A stretch of 64,000 nt of DNA from Emticicia oligotrophica DSM 17448 (GCF_000263195.1 NC_018748.1:4154001-4218000), one strand, 5' to 3'; counted from the first letter of the stretch, positions 1 to 7,675 are shown. The notes: generated by a model not told the origin, from the letters alone. A program made the numbers and translations.

Positions 1-447
1 GAAGTATTATGGGCTGCTTCTGATATTGTTAAAAAAAATCAACCAGAATATCATATTAATGTTGAGTTTGAGCAGATTCCTGAAAATGATGAGCAAATGA
101 TTGTGAGTGGAAATGCAGAATTATTAGTATTGGTTTTTAGAAATCTGATGGAAAATGCATGTAAGTATAGTGCAGATAAAAGAGTAGAAGCGAAAATTTT
201 ATATGAGAAAAATTCAATTAGGATTGATTTTATTGATAAAGGGGTGGGGATGTCTTCGAGTGAAACGGAACATATTTTTGAACCTTTTTATAGAAATGAA
301 AAAACCAAAGAAATCTCAGGACATGGAATTGGCTTACCACTAACCAAGAGAATCGTGGAAATTCATTCTGGGAAAATATCGGTTTTATCAGAAGAAGGTG
401 TTGGTTCAATTTTTACAGTAGAATTGCCCGTAAAGCAGCTTTATTAG
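1..447 (+). CDS. Sensor histidine kinase, C-terminal fragment (5' truncated by window)
   Basis: The frame is open from base 1 to the TAG at 445-447, giving about 148 residues of a HATPase_c domain. Visible ATP-binding boxes are the N box (MENACKYS), the G1 box (DKGVGM), the F box (EPFYRN) and the G2 box (GHGIGLPL). The dimerisation and phosphoacceptor His region, the membrane segments and any sensor domain lie before the window. The C-terminal half resembles the kinase at 46465-47829, so a membrane-bound OmpR-partner kinase is likely. It may partner with the response regulator at 860-1540, although kinases of this type more often follow their regulator, so a different partner upstream of the window is possible. 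Confidence 0.9.
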   Translation, partial: EVLWAASDIVKKNQPEYHINVEFEQIPENDEQMIVSGNAELLVLVFRNLMENACKYSADKRVEAKILYEKNSIRIDFIDKGVGMSSSETEHIFEPFYRNEKTKEISGHGIGLPLTKRIVEIHSGKISVLSEEGVGSIFTVELPVKQLY

Positions 448-449
448 AC

Positions 450-506
450 TTTAATTTGCTTTTAATTTAGGTTTTAGATGTTTTTTATCATTAGAATATA
501 TTTTTG
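450..506 (+). promoter_or_regulatory. Triple 11-bp-phased operator and promoter, site 1
   Basis: TTTAATTT lies at 450 and again at 461, and a third, weaker copy TTTTAGAT lies at 472, so the copies are exactly 11 bp apart. A Bacteroidota -7 element TATTTTTG follows at 499-506, 27 bp after the start of the third copy. Half-sites spaced one helical turn apart and ending at the -33 region are what OmpR/PhoB-family regulators use as activators. The downstream gene is the small secreted protein at 559. Sites 2 (1648) and 3 (2285) have the same geometry. Confidence 0.65.
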
Positions 507-558
507 ATTTAGAAAGCCAAACAGTGATTTGGTAGCTAACTCTATAATATAGACTGAC

Positions 559-777
559 ATGAAAAAAAATCTTATTTTAGCATTTATTGCGGCTATTTTT
601 GCTGCAAATGCAAATGCCCAAACAACACCTGAAGTTTCAAAAAAAACAGCTAAATTAGAGAAAAAAGAAGATAAAATAACGGCTAAAATGGCTGCTCATG
701 AAATGAAGAAAGAGCAGAAAGAAGCTAAAAAAACAGAGAAAGAGACAAAAAAAGAAGCTAAACACGCACATAAATAA
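559..777 (+). CDS. Small secreted Lys/Glu/Ala-rich protein, hypothetical
   Basis: This is a 72-residue protein. It has a clear signal peptide (MKKNLILAFIAAIFAANANA, cut before Q). The remaining 50 or so residues are almost entirely Lys, Glu, Ala and Thr, arranged as a probable single charged helix, ending in an Ala-His-Ala-His-Lys tail. I recognise no family. It should be periplasmic. It lies between a kinase gene and an OmpR-type regulator gene and behind the triple-repeat operator at 450-479, so it is probably a target of that two-component system. A small charged periplasmic protein in such a position could be a feedback or envelope-stress protein, but that is inference. Amino acid composition is unlike its neighbours, which makes homology searches weak. 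Confidence 0.75.
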   Translation: MKKNLILAFIAAIFAANANAQTTPEVSKKTAKLEKKEDKITAKMAAHEMKKEQKEAKKTEKETKKEAKHAHK

Positions 778-817
778 TTTTTCTTAATATTTTTGCTCTG
801 ATTCCCACAAATTTATA

Positions 818-852
818 TTAGCAAGGTAGCTTACTGCCTTGCTAAAATTTTT
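818..852 (+). terminator. Terminator-like hairpin just before response regulator gene
   Basis: TTAGCAAGG at 818-826 pairs with CCTTGCTAA at 837-845, and is followed by AATTTTTC. It can end the 559-777 transcript. It also sits only 8 nt before the regulator ATG at 860, so it could instead act as an attenuator or as a block on read-through. Confidence 0.5.
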
Positions 853-859
853 CGATTTT

Positions 860-1540
860 ATGAAAATACTGATTGTAGAAGACGAGCTCCGTTTGGCTGA
901 ATTCATTAAAAAAGGTCTTGAGGAAAATACACACATGGCAGATATTGCCAAAGATGGTGAAATGGGCCTAAAGATGGCATTCGATAACGATTATGATGTA
1001 ATTATTATGGATGTTAATATGCCAAAAATGAATGGCTATGACGTTACACAACAAATTAGGTCTGAAAAGCAAAATACCCCAATTCTGATGCTCACAGCCA
1101 TGGGTACATTAAACGATAAAGCCTTGGGTTTTGATGCTGGTATTGATGATTTTTTGGTGAAACCATTTCAGTTTCAAGAGCTTTTAATGAGACTCAACGC
1201 TCTACATAGAAGAAATGCAATTGTGCAGCATCAAGTAAAGCGTAATATTATGAAAGTCGCTGACTTAGAACTTGATTTAACAGCCAGAACAGTCATTAGA
1301 AACGGGAAAGATATTTTGTTGACTGCTAAAGAATATGCTTTGCTTGAGTATTTAATGATTAACCATAATAGGGTAGTATCCAGGGTTGATATTGCTGAAA
1401 AGATTTGGGACTCAGACCTTGACCCAACCAGTAATACCATTGATACTTACATAAATTTTCTTCGAAAAAAAGTTGATAAAGAATTTTCTTCCAAACTAAT
1501 CCACACAATAGTGGGAATGGGTTATATCTTAAAAGAGTAG
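860..1540 (+). CDS. OmpR/PhoB-family response regulator
   Basis: This is a 226-residue DNA-binding response regulator. The receiver domain spans about 1-115, with acidic residues E7/D8, phosphoacceptor D51, T79 and K101 in LVKPF. The winged-helix effector domain spans about 128-225 and ends in the typical YINFLRKKVD and HTIVGMGYIL motifs. I chose the ATG at 860 because MKILIVEDE is the standard start; the frame also extends to a TTG at 839 within the upstream hairpin, which is unlikely. It follows a small secreted-protein gene and the tail of a kinase gene. It is the obvious candidate to bind the 11-bp-phased TTTAAT repeats found at 450, 1648 and 2285. Confidence 0.93.
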   Translation: MKILIVEDELRLAEFIKKGLEENTHMADIAKDGEMGLKMAFDNDYDVIIMDVNMPKMNGYDVTQQIRSEKQNTPILMLTAMGTLNDKALGFDAGIDDFLVKPFQFQELLMRLNALHRRNAIVQHQVKRNIMKVADLELDLTARTVIRNGKDILLTAKEYALLEYLMINHNRVVSRVDIAEKIWDSDLDPTSNTIDTYINFLRKKVDKEFSSKLIHTIVGMGYILKE

Positions 1541-1560
1541 TAATTCTTATTAAGAATATA

Positions 1561-1596
1561 AAATAGCCTTGACATAAAATCTAGGCTATTTTTTTG
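1561..1596 (+). terminator. Rho-independent terminator after response regulator
   Basis: AAATAGCCT at 1561-1569 pairs with AGGCTATTT at 1583-1591, with the T-run continuing to 1595. It begins 20 nt after the regulator stop codon. Confidence 0.85.
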
Positions 1597-1647
1597 TAAA
1601 TACTTGATAATAAGGTGTTTGAGTTGTATTATGAGGCGGATTCTATT

Positions 1648-1704
1648 TTTAATCACTCTTTAATTTGATTTTTAGAAGCAATTAAGATAATACCTATACT
1701 TTTA
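1648..1704 (+). promoter_or_regulatory. Triple 11-bp-phased operator and promoter, site 2
   Basis: TTTAATCA at 1648, TTTAATTT at 1659 and TTTTAGAA at 1670 are exactly 11 bp apart. A -7-like element TACTTTTA (one mismatch to TAnnTTTG) lies at 1697-1704, again 27 bp from the third copy. Transcription would start near 1711 and meet a strong terminator at 1753-1787, with no convincing gene between. Confidence 0.6.
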
Positions 1705-1710
1705 CATCAA

Positions 1711-1790
1711 GAAACAGTAATAGTGAATTTTCATAAAGGAATTTTAGGTCTTAAAGCTCTGGTTTCACATTAACCAGAGCTTTTTTTAGA
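1711..1790 (+). ncRNA. Candidate small RNA, about 80 nt, controlled by site 2
   Basis: A regulated promoter (1648-1704) is followed after about 40 nt by a perfect 12-bp hairpin and a run of seven Ts, with no gene in between. The only open frame is a 16-codon one starting with GTG at 1723, whose stop (1771-1773) lies in the terminator stem. A small RNA ending in its own terminator fits best. A leader or very small peptide is the alternative. The start near 1711 is inferred from the -7 position. Confidence 0.5.
1753..1787 (+). terminator. Strong rho-independent terminator without an upstream gene
   Basis: AAAGCTCTGGTT at 1753-1764 pairs with AACCAGAGCTTT at 1772-1783, followed by Ts to 1787. 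The preceding gene already has its own terminator at 1561, so this one must serve a separate short transcript. Confidence 0.85.
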
Positions 1791-1840
1791 GTAGAAGTAT
1801 TAATCCGCCATAGTGGGTTTAGTTAGTTAGGGTTATAGTT

Positions 1841-1870
1841 CTCTGATTAAAACCCGATTTTTAATCAGAG
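1841..1870. other. Inverted repeat upstream of hypothetical gene
   Basis: CTCTGATTAA at 1841-1850 pairs with TTAATCAGAG at 1861-1870 across a 10-nt loop. No proper T-run follows (ACTTTTAAT), so it is not a clear terminator. It lies 43 nt before the gene at 1914 and may be in its leader. Confidence 0.4.
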
Positions 1871-1913
1871 ACTTTTAATAAAATTTTGTTGAATCTTAAT
1901 CTTTTCAAGTCTT

Positions 1914-2267
1914 ATGGAAACTTCATTTTTAGCAAACCTACCTTACAATACACAAATTCAATCATTCAAGAGTGAAAAACCAAGATTACTCAAATTGCAT
2001 ATTGAACCTTGGGCTTTTGAAAACATCAAAGATTTTTTTCCAAATTCTACTGAAAGTGATTTTATAAAACTACGCCATCATTTATCTGATTGTATCATGA
2101 GATTCGAACAGTTAGTTTCAGGTAAAATTCTTCTAGGTACTGAAATAATGATTGATTTCATGAACGGCCTTCTCATTTTTGAAGTAAAAAATTACGCACA
2201 ATCTTTTTATCAAAGCCAGATTGAAGAAACCTATACCTTAGACTTAGTTAAGGTTGAATTAAGGTAA
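1914..2267 (+). CDS. Hypothetical protein, 117 residues
   Basis: I do not recognise a family. The protein has no signal peptide or membrane segment and looks soluble and cytoplasmic, with mixed helices and strands (for example residues 29-60 and 75-95). Codon use matches the neighbours. It stands alone, separated from the regulator by a terminator and a candidate small RNA, and followed by the promoter region of the hydroxylase operon. If the terminator at 1753-1787 leaks, it would join the regulon of site 2. No cysteine pairs or obvious catalytic motif are visible. Confidence 0.7.
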   Translation: METSFLANLPYNTQIQSFKSEKPRLLKLHIEPWAFENIKDFFPNSTESDFIKLRHHLSDCIMRFEQLVSGKILLGTEIMIDFMNGLLIFEVKNYAQSFYQSQIEETYTLDLVKVELR

Positions 2268-2284
2268 AATATTTACCGAAAGTA

Positions 2285-2341
2285 TTTAATTGGGTTTTAA
2301 TGTGGCTTTGAATTTTTTTCTATTTGGTAAGATTAAATTTA
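2285..2341 (+). promoter_or_regulatory. Triple 11-bp-phased operator and promoter, site 3
   Basis: TTTAATTG at 2285, TTTAATGT at 2296 and TTTGAATT at 2307 are exactly 11 bp apart. A -7-like TAAATTTA lies at 2334-2341, 27 bp after the third copy, as at sites 1 and 2. The transcript would carry a leader of about 160 nt before the hydroxylase gene at 2511. Confidence 0.6.
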
Positions 2342-2490
2342 CACGGTAAGAAATATAGAACACTTAGAAATATCTATGATTAGTGTACGAATTTTCTTTT
2401 TTGATGGTATATGATGATTAGGAGTGGGATTTAAAAAAACTTAATCTTATCAACCCCATTATCATTTTTTATAATCCGTGTAAGATTTAA
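2333..2490. repeat. Long-range inverted repeat in hydroxylase upstream region
   Basis: TTAAATTTACACGG at 2333-2346 is the reverse complement of CCGTGTAAGATTTAA at 2476-2490 apart from one extra base. The left arm overlaps the -7 element of site 3, so a transcript starting near 2348 would not include it. A DNA-level element or the ends of a small mobile element are possible. No clear target duplication is visible. Confidence 0.4.
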
Positions 2491-2510
2491 CTACTAACCT
2501 TTAATTTTAA

Positions 2511-3338
2511 ATGAAAAACCTGATTAACTATTTTAATTCAGCACCCGATTTTCATAGAGTCTTATTGTTGTCGTTCTCTTTTTTTCTGTTTTGGAATATT
2601 GAGTATTTTTATGAACACGCAAAGAATAAAGTAAGTCATTTATGGCTTAATGCCAAATTTATGCTTACTGCAGCTCCAGTTCAGTTCGTACTAGGATATT
2701 TAATGAATTTTGTGCTTAAATGGACTCAAAACCATGAATTTGGGTTATTTCATCAAATCCAGAAAGTGAATGCGTTAACGCTTTTTATCTTGACTTTTTT
2801 ATATCTTGATTTTTGCGAATATGCCTATCATTTATTGATGCACAAAGTAAAAAAACTCTGGAAATTTCATTTAGTTCATCATGCCGATAAACAATTGGAT
2901 GTTTCTACAACATTACGAGAACATCCTGGTGAAACTACAATTAGACTGCTTTTTACCACACTTTGGGTATTTTTGGGCGGGGTCTCATTGTGGGCTCTTA
3001 TTTTCCGCCAGTTTATTCAAATATTTTCAAATGTATTGGCTCATACAGAAGTAAGACTACCAGAAAAGGTTGATTCTTGGCTGAGTTATCTGTTTGTTAC
3101 TCCTAATTTTCATCATGTTCATCATCATTATTTACAACCTTATACAGATACAAATTATGGAGATGTATTGAGCATTTGGGATAGAATATTTGGTACTTTT
3201 GCTCAATTACCTAAGGAAGCAGTAGTTTTTGGTGTTGATACGCATTTTGATGAGTGTAATCTTAATACTTTTAGTAAGTTATTGACTATTCCGCTAATAT
3301 CTGATAAAAGTTCTGTGAAGATTAATATGAAAGGCTAA
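2511..3338 (+). CDS. Fatty acid hydroxylase / sterol desaturase family membrane protein
   Basis: This 275-residue protein belongs to the di-iron membrane hydroxylase family. It shows the histidine clusters HLLMH, HLVHH and HHVHHHY that bind the two irons, plus ordered hydrophobic segments near residues 15-35, 45-70, 90-110 and 145-175. Family members hydroxylate or desaturate lipids, sterols or carotenoids in the inner membrane; the substrate here cannot be read from sequence. It is the first gene of a tight operon (1 nt to the next gene) behind operator site 3, so lipid modification may be part of the response of the two-component system encoded just upstream. Confidence 0.88.
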   Translation: MKNLINYFNSAPDFHRVLLLSFSFFLFWNIEYFYEHAKNKVSHLWLNAKFMLTAAPVQFVLGYLMNFVLKWTQNHEFGLFHQIQKVNALTLFILTFLYLDFCEYAYHLLMHKVKKLWKFHLVHHADKQLDVSTTLREHPGETTIRLLFTTLWVFLGGVSLWALIFRQFIQIFSNVLAHTEVRLPEKVDSWLSYLFVTPNFHHVHHHYLQPYTDTNYGDVLSIWDRIFGTFAQLPKEAVVFGVDTHFDECNLNTFSKLLTIPLISDKSSVKINMKG

Positions 3339-3339
3339 A

Positions 3340-4518
3340 ATGAGTATTTCGAGAATAATTTTCTTAGTATGTATCCCTTACAAGGTAGTGTTTGGGCAGG
3401 TAGATACTTCTAAAAATAAACTAGTGGATGTAATAGATGTTTGGCATCTTGTTTTTAGTAAGAATTATTCTATTGATACTTCAAAAGCTAAAGTTAAAGA
3501 GCCATTATTATCAATTTTACCAGGATTTGGGTATAGTCAGTTAACTGGATTTACGGTTTTAGTAGATGGTAATATTTCGTTTTATACCCAGCCTAATACC
3601 AATATTTCGGTTATAAAGCTTACGCCTGAATATGCTCAGAATAAGCAGTTTACGCCAATTTTGACAACTAGTATTTGGACTAAAAATAACCAATATAACT
3701 TTGTTTCAGATTGGAGATATTATAATTATAAAGTTATTGATTTTGGTTTAGGAGGAAGTACAAACCCTTTTATTTTTAATACTTACAGTTATCAATTTTT
3801 AAGGTTTCATCAATTATTGTCGAGGTCAATTTCAAGTAATTTTTTGCTTGGTATTGGTTATAATTTTGATAAACACTTCAATATTATTCAAAATGAATCT
3901 CAGTTAAATACCAATGTATCGAATTATGAAATAACTAAACCTACACTTTCTTCTGGATTAGTATTTAACGTTTTGTATGATTCCCGGAAAAATGAAAATA
4001 GTCCTGTATCTGGTGGTTGGTATTTCAATAGTTCCTTTATTAAGAATTTTAAATTTTTAAAAAGTAGTAGTAATTATTACTCCCTTTACTCTGATTTTAG
4101 GCATTATGTGAGTTTGCCTCAAGGTTCAAACAATATTTTAGCATTTTGGAATATTAATTGGTTAACTTTCGGAGGCCAATCTCCTTATTTCGATTTGCCA
4201 AGCACTTTGTGGGATACTTATGATAATGCTGGAAGAACTTTTATTCAGGGAAGATTCAGAGGCAAAAATATGCTTTATTACGAAGCTGAGTATAGATTTG
4301 ATATTATCAAAAACCAACTTTTGGGTGGTGCTTTTTTTGCGAATATTCAGTCATTTTCAGAACCTCAAAATAAACATTTTTCCAATCCAATTTTGGGATA
4401 TGGAGCTAGTTTAAGAACAAAAGTTAATAAGAAATCAAAAGTATATTTTGTAGTATCCTATGGTTTGGGTAAAGGAGGAGCAAGGGGTTTTTTCTTTAAT
4501 TTGGGAGATGTTTATTAA
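3340..4518 (+). CDS. Omp85/BamA-TamA-type outer-membrane beta-barrel, no POTRA
   Basis: This 392-residue protein starts with a signal peptide (cleavage likely after VVFG, before QVD). Most of the chain alternates aromatic and polar residues as in a beta-barrel. The GRFRG motif near residue 307 and a downstream YYEAEYRF strand match the bacterial surface antigen (Omp85) barrel with its lid-lock loop. There is no POTRA repeat region, so it is a short, barrel-only member. It starts 1 nt after the hydroxylase stop codon and 11 nt before the DUF2147 gene, so all three are co-transcribed. Function in the outer membrane is unknown; a partner for lipid or protein export is inference. Confidence 0.8.
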   Translation: MSISRIIFLVCIPYKVVFGQVDTSKNKLVDVIDVWHLVFSKNYSIDTSKAKVKEPLLSILPGFGYSQLTGFTVLVDGNISFYTQPNTNISVIKLTPEYAQNKQFTPILTTSIWTKNNQYNFVSDWRYYNYKVIDFGLGGSTNPFIFNTYSYQFLRFHQLLSRSISSNFLLGIGYNFDKHFNIIQNESQLNTNVSNYEITKPTLSSGLVFNVLYDSRKNENSPVSGGWYFNSSFIKNFKFLKSSSNYYSLYSDFRHYVSLPQGSNNILAFWNINWLTFGGQSPYFDLPSTLWDTYDNAGRTFIQGRFRGKNMLYYEAEYRFDIIKNQLLGGAFFANIQSFSEPQNKHFSNPILGYGASLRTKVNKKSKVYFVVSYGLGKGGARGFFFNLGDVY

Positions 4519-4529
4519 TTGTTTAAATT

Positions 4530-5000
4530 ATGTATAATTATTTTAAGAAAGTATTTCTGGTAGTGATAATAGTAGCAAATGGTATAGTACTAAACGCTCA
4601 AGATTATAAACAACAAGATGAAATTTTGGGTACTTGGATTTCTGAAAATAAAGATTTAAAAGTAGAAATTTATAAAAAAGAAGATAAGTATTTTGGGAAA
4701 ATTATTTGGTTCTTGTGTGACCCCAAAACGCCAAATATGAGTGATTTTAAAGATACCGAAAATCCTGAGCCTAAATTAAGACATAGACCTTGGCTTGGAA
4801 TGGAGGTTGTTGAAGGCTTAATGTTTAATGGTGATAATATATGGGGAAATGGCACGATTTACGACCCCAATACCGGACGTACATATAGTTCAGTGGTTAC
4901 ACTAAAAGATAATAATACTTTGGTTGTAAGAGGGTATTGGGGAATTGAGTTATTAGGTAAAAATATGATTTTTTATAGAGTGGTTCCTAGTGGGAAATAA
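4530..5000 (+). CDS. DUF2147 family exported protein
   Basis: This is a 156-residue protein with an N-terminal signal peptide (about 24 residues, ending LNAQ). The mature part contains the DUF2147 pattern: ILGTW near the start, a KVEIYKKEDKYFGKIIW strand pair, LRHRPWLGMEVV, and GTIYDPNTGRTYSS followed by LVVRGYWG. The family has a lipocalin-like barrel and occurs often in Gram-negative bacteria, with no established reaction. It is the last gene of the hydroxylase/barrel operon. Export and the neighbouring lipid hydroxylase suggest binding of a modified lipid or cell-wall product in the periplasm, which is inference. Confidence 0.88.
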   Translation: MYNYFKKVFLVVIIVANGIVLNAQDYKQQDEILGTWISENKDLKVEIYKKEDKYFGKIIWFLCDPKTPNMSDFKDTENPEPKLRHRPWLGMEVVEGLMFNGDNIWGNGTIYDPNTGRTYSSVVTLKDNNTLVVRGYWGIELLGKNMIFYRVVPSGK

Positions 5001-5028
5001 GGGTAAACATTGTTTACCCTTATTTTTT
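4999..5028 (+). terminator. Terminator between convergent genes
   Basis: AAGGGTAAACA at 4999-5009 pairs with TGTTTACCCTT at 5011-5021, followed by ATTTTTTAT. It ends the operon 2511-5000 and lies just before the stop of the minus-strand glucosidase gene. Confidence 0.85.
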
Positions 5029-7660
5029 ATTCACTAATATATTGTACAAGGTCTGCAACTAGGCCAGTCCAACCGCATTGGTGCGAAGCACCTAATCCTT
5101 CACCCGTATCTCCGTTAAAATATTCGTAGAATAAATGAAGGTCTTTAAAGTGAGGGTCGGTGTCAAATTTTGAAAAATCTCCAGTATTAGCTCTTTTTCC
5201 TTCTTTCATTTTAAAAATATTTACCAATCTTTCTGCAACAAGCAAAGCCGCATCCTTGATTGACATAATATTGCCAGAATTAGTTGGATATTCAATTTCG
5301 AAGTCATCACCATAGTAATGATAAAACTTCAGAAGAGAATCTATCAACAGGAAATTTATTGGAAACCAAATTGGTCCACGCCAATTTGAATTTCCACCCA
5401 TAATGCTCAAATCTGATTCCGCAGGGGTATATTTTACGGTCATTATTTCACCGTGGAGATTAAACTGATATGGCACATCATTATGGGCTTTTGATAAAGA
5501 ACGAATGCCATAATCTGAAAGAAACTCTGTTTCATCAAACATTCTTTTTACAACCATTTTCATGCGGTGCCCGCGTAAAAGCGAAAGTAAATGGGTTTCA
5601 CCTTTCCCCGGTTCGTTCCAGCGTGAGATGAGTGCTGCTAAATCTGGGCGATTCGTTAGAACCCACTCTAATCTACGTTTGAAGTCTGGTAATTTTGAGA
5701 GCATTTCTTCATTAATTACCTCAACAGCAAATAAAGGAATCAGACCCACATAGGAGCGAATCTTCATGAAAATAGTTTCACCGTTGGGGGCATGAAGTTT
5801 GTCGTAATAAAATTGGTCAGCTTCATCCCAAAGCCCCAAGTCATTTCCCTTAATTGGTTTATTGATAGCTGCAGCAATATGCAAGAAATGTTCAAAGAAT
5901 TTTGATGCCATATCTTGATAAACAGGCTTCTCCATGGCAATTTCGCAAGCAATTCGTAGCATATTGAGCGTGTACATGGCCATCCAGCCTGTTGCATCTG
6001 CCTGCTCTAATTTAACCCCAGGAATTTGGGCATTTCTATCAAAAACTCCAATGTTATCTAAGCCTAAAAATCCACCCCCAAAAATGTTGTTTCCTTCTTC
6101 ATCTTTTTGATTTACCCACCAAGTAAAATTAATGAGTAGTTTATGGAAGATTTTCTCTAAGAATGCTAAATCTCCTTTACCATTATTCTTCTTATCAATT
6201 TCATATACTTTCCAAGTTGCCCATGCATGAACAGGTGGATTTACATCTGAAAAATTCCATTCATAGGCAGGGATTTGCCCATTAGGGTGCATGTAATATT
6301 CTCTCAATACTACGGCTAATTGTCTTTTAGCGAAATCGGCGTCAATTCGGGCAAGCGTAAGCGTATGAAAGGCTAAATCCCAAGCGGCAAACCAAGGATA
6401 CTCCCATTTATCGGGCATCGACAAAATATTTGCCATGTAAGCATGTTTCCAAGTGCTATTTCTTGGAAAGGCCCTACCTTTAAATTCAAAAGGCATTTTT
6501 GGGTCGCCTTTGAGCCATTCGTTAATATTATAGTAGTAAAATTGTTTATTCCACATCATGCCTGCAAAGGCCTGACGTTGAATATTTTTCATCTCTTCAG
6601 ATTTTACATCTTTTTGTACATGGCCATAAAACTCGTCTGCTTCGATAATTCTTTTACTGAAAATTTCATCGAAATCATTGAAAGCATTATGATTATGCGT
6701 GTTTTGGCTGAATCTTAATCTAATTGTTGAACTTTCGCCACCCGCAATTTTTTTGGTATAGCGAGCGGAAGCCTTCGTTCCAATTTTATTTGGATTGACT
6801 GTTTCGCTTTTGCCAGTAAGGATATAATTGCTAATTCCATCCTTCACATACATGCTAGTATTGGGGCGTCCGAATACTCTTTCCATATTTGTTTCATTTT
6901 CACAAAATAGGAGTTCATCAGCACCTTCTACATATAATTTATACTTGCCCAATAATTGATGTCCAACTTCTATCTGCGTATTAGAAATACCTGTTAGCAT
7001 TGGAGCTTTACTATATGCTTCGTAGCCCCAACTCCATGTATTTCTAAACCATAGGGTAGGGAGCATGGTGAGTATTGCTTCTTTGGTATTTCTATTGTGA
7101 GCTGTAACCTTTATCAAAATATCGTTTTCATCGGCTTTTGCATATTCAATGAAAATATCGAAGTATTCATCTTTATCAAAAATACCTGTTTGTTCAATTT
7201 CGAATTCAGGATTACTACGATTTCGGCGTTGATTTTCTTCTACTATTTGTCGATACGGAAACTCATTTTGTGGATACTTATAGAGCATCTTCATATACGA
7301 GTGTGTTGGAGTACTATCGAGGTAATAGTATAGCTCTTTCACATCTTCTCCGTGATTACCTTCCGAGCCAGCCAGTCCAAATAGTCTTTCTTTTACTATC
7401 TTATCTTTATGATTCCAAAAAGCAAGGGCAAAACAAATGTGTTGTTTATTATCAGAAATACCTCCAATGCCATCTTCCCCCCATCTGAATGCTCGTGAAC
7501 GTGCCATATCGTGCGGAACGTAATCCCAAGCATTGCCGTATACACTGTAATCTTCCCTAACGGTTCCCCATTGTCTTTCCGACAAATAAGGTCCCCACTT
7601 TTTCCAACCTTTGTTATCTTTTCTTTGGTTTAGGCGTATTTGTTCTTGTATTTCCGTCAT
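5027..7660 (-). CDS. GH63/MGH1-like glucosidase
   Basis: This 877-residue protein matches the large cytoplasmic glucosidases of glycoside hydrolase clan GH-G (GH63 and MGH1-like domain). Early motifs are WGPYLSERQWGTVREDYS and the AFRWGEDGIGG segment. The (alpha/alpha)6 part shows PWFAAWDLAFHTLTLARID, the WD catalytic-acid region, and near the C-terminus ESDLSIMGGNSNWRGPIWFP and GDTGEGLGASHQCGWTGLVA. There is no signal peptide. Relatives cleave alpha-glucosides such as glucosylglycerate or mannosylglycerate; the substrate here is unknown. It is monocistronic, ending in the bidirectional hairpin at 4999-5021, and has a palindrome just upstream (7676-7690). Confidence 0.85.
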   Translation of the reverse strand: MTEIQEQIRLNQRKDNKGWKKWGPYLSERQWGTVREDYSVYGNAWDYVPHDMARSRAFRWGEDGIGGISDNKQHICFALAFWNHKDKIVKERLFGLAGSEGNHGEDVKELYYYLDSTPTHSYMKMLYKYPQNEFPYRQIVEENQRRNRSNPEFEIEQTGIFDKDEYFDIFIEYAKADENDILIKVTAHNRNTKEAILTMLPTLWFRNTWSWGYEAYSKAPMLTGISNTQIEVGHQLLGKYKLYVEGADELLFCENETNMERVFGRPNTSMYVKDGISNYILTGKSETVNPNKIGTKASARYTKKIAGGESSTIRLRFSQNTHNHNAFNDFDEIFSKRIIEADEFYGHVQKDVKSEEMKNIQRQAFAGMMWNKQFYYYNINEWLKGDPKMPFEFKGRAFPRNSTWKHAYMANILSMPDKWEYPWFAAWDLAFHTLTLARIDADFAKRQLAVVLREYYMHPNGQIPAYEWNFSDVNPPVHAWATWKVYEIDKKNNGKGDLAFLEKIFHKLLINFTWWVNQKDEEGNNIFGGGFLGLDNIGVFDRNAQIPGVKLEQADATGWMAMYTLNMLRIACEIAMEKPVYQDMASKFFEHFLHIAAAINKPIKGNDLGLWDEADQFYYDKLHAPNGETIFMKIRSYVGLIPLFAVEVINEEMLSKLPDFKRRLEWVLTNRPDLAALISRWNEPGKGETHLLSLLRGHRMKMVVKRMFDETEFLSDYGIRSLSKAHNDVPYQFNLHGEIMTVKYTPAESDLSIMGGNSNWRGPIWFPINFLLIDSLLKFYHYYGDDFEIEYPTNSGNIMSIKDAALLVAERLVNIFKMKEGKRANTGDFSKFDTDPHFKDLHLFYEYFNGDTGEGLGASHQCGWTGLVADLVQYISE

Positions 7661-7675
7661 AAGTTTTACTTATTA

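Noticed and set aside
839-859. Longer start of the first response regulator at a TTG
   Set aside because: The TTG lies in a terminator-like hairpin, and the ATG at 860 gives the standard MKILIVEDE start.
2333-2490. Riboswitch or structured leader using the outer inverted repeat
   Set aside because: The left arm overlaps the promoter -7 element and would not be in the transcript.
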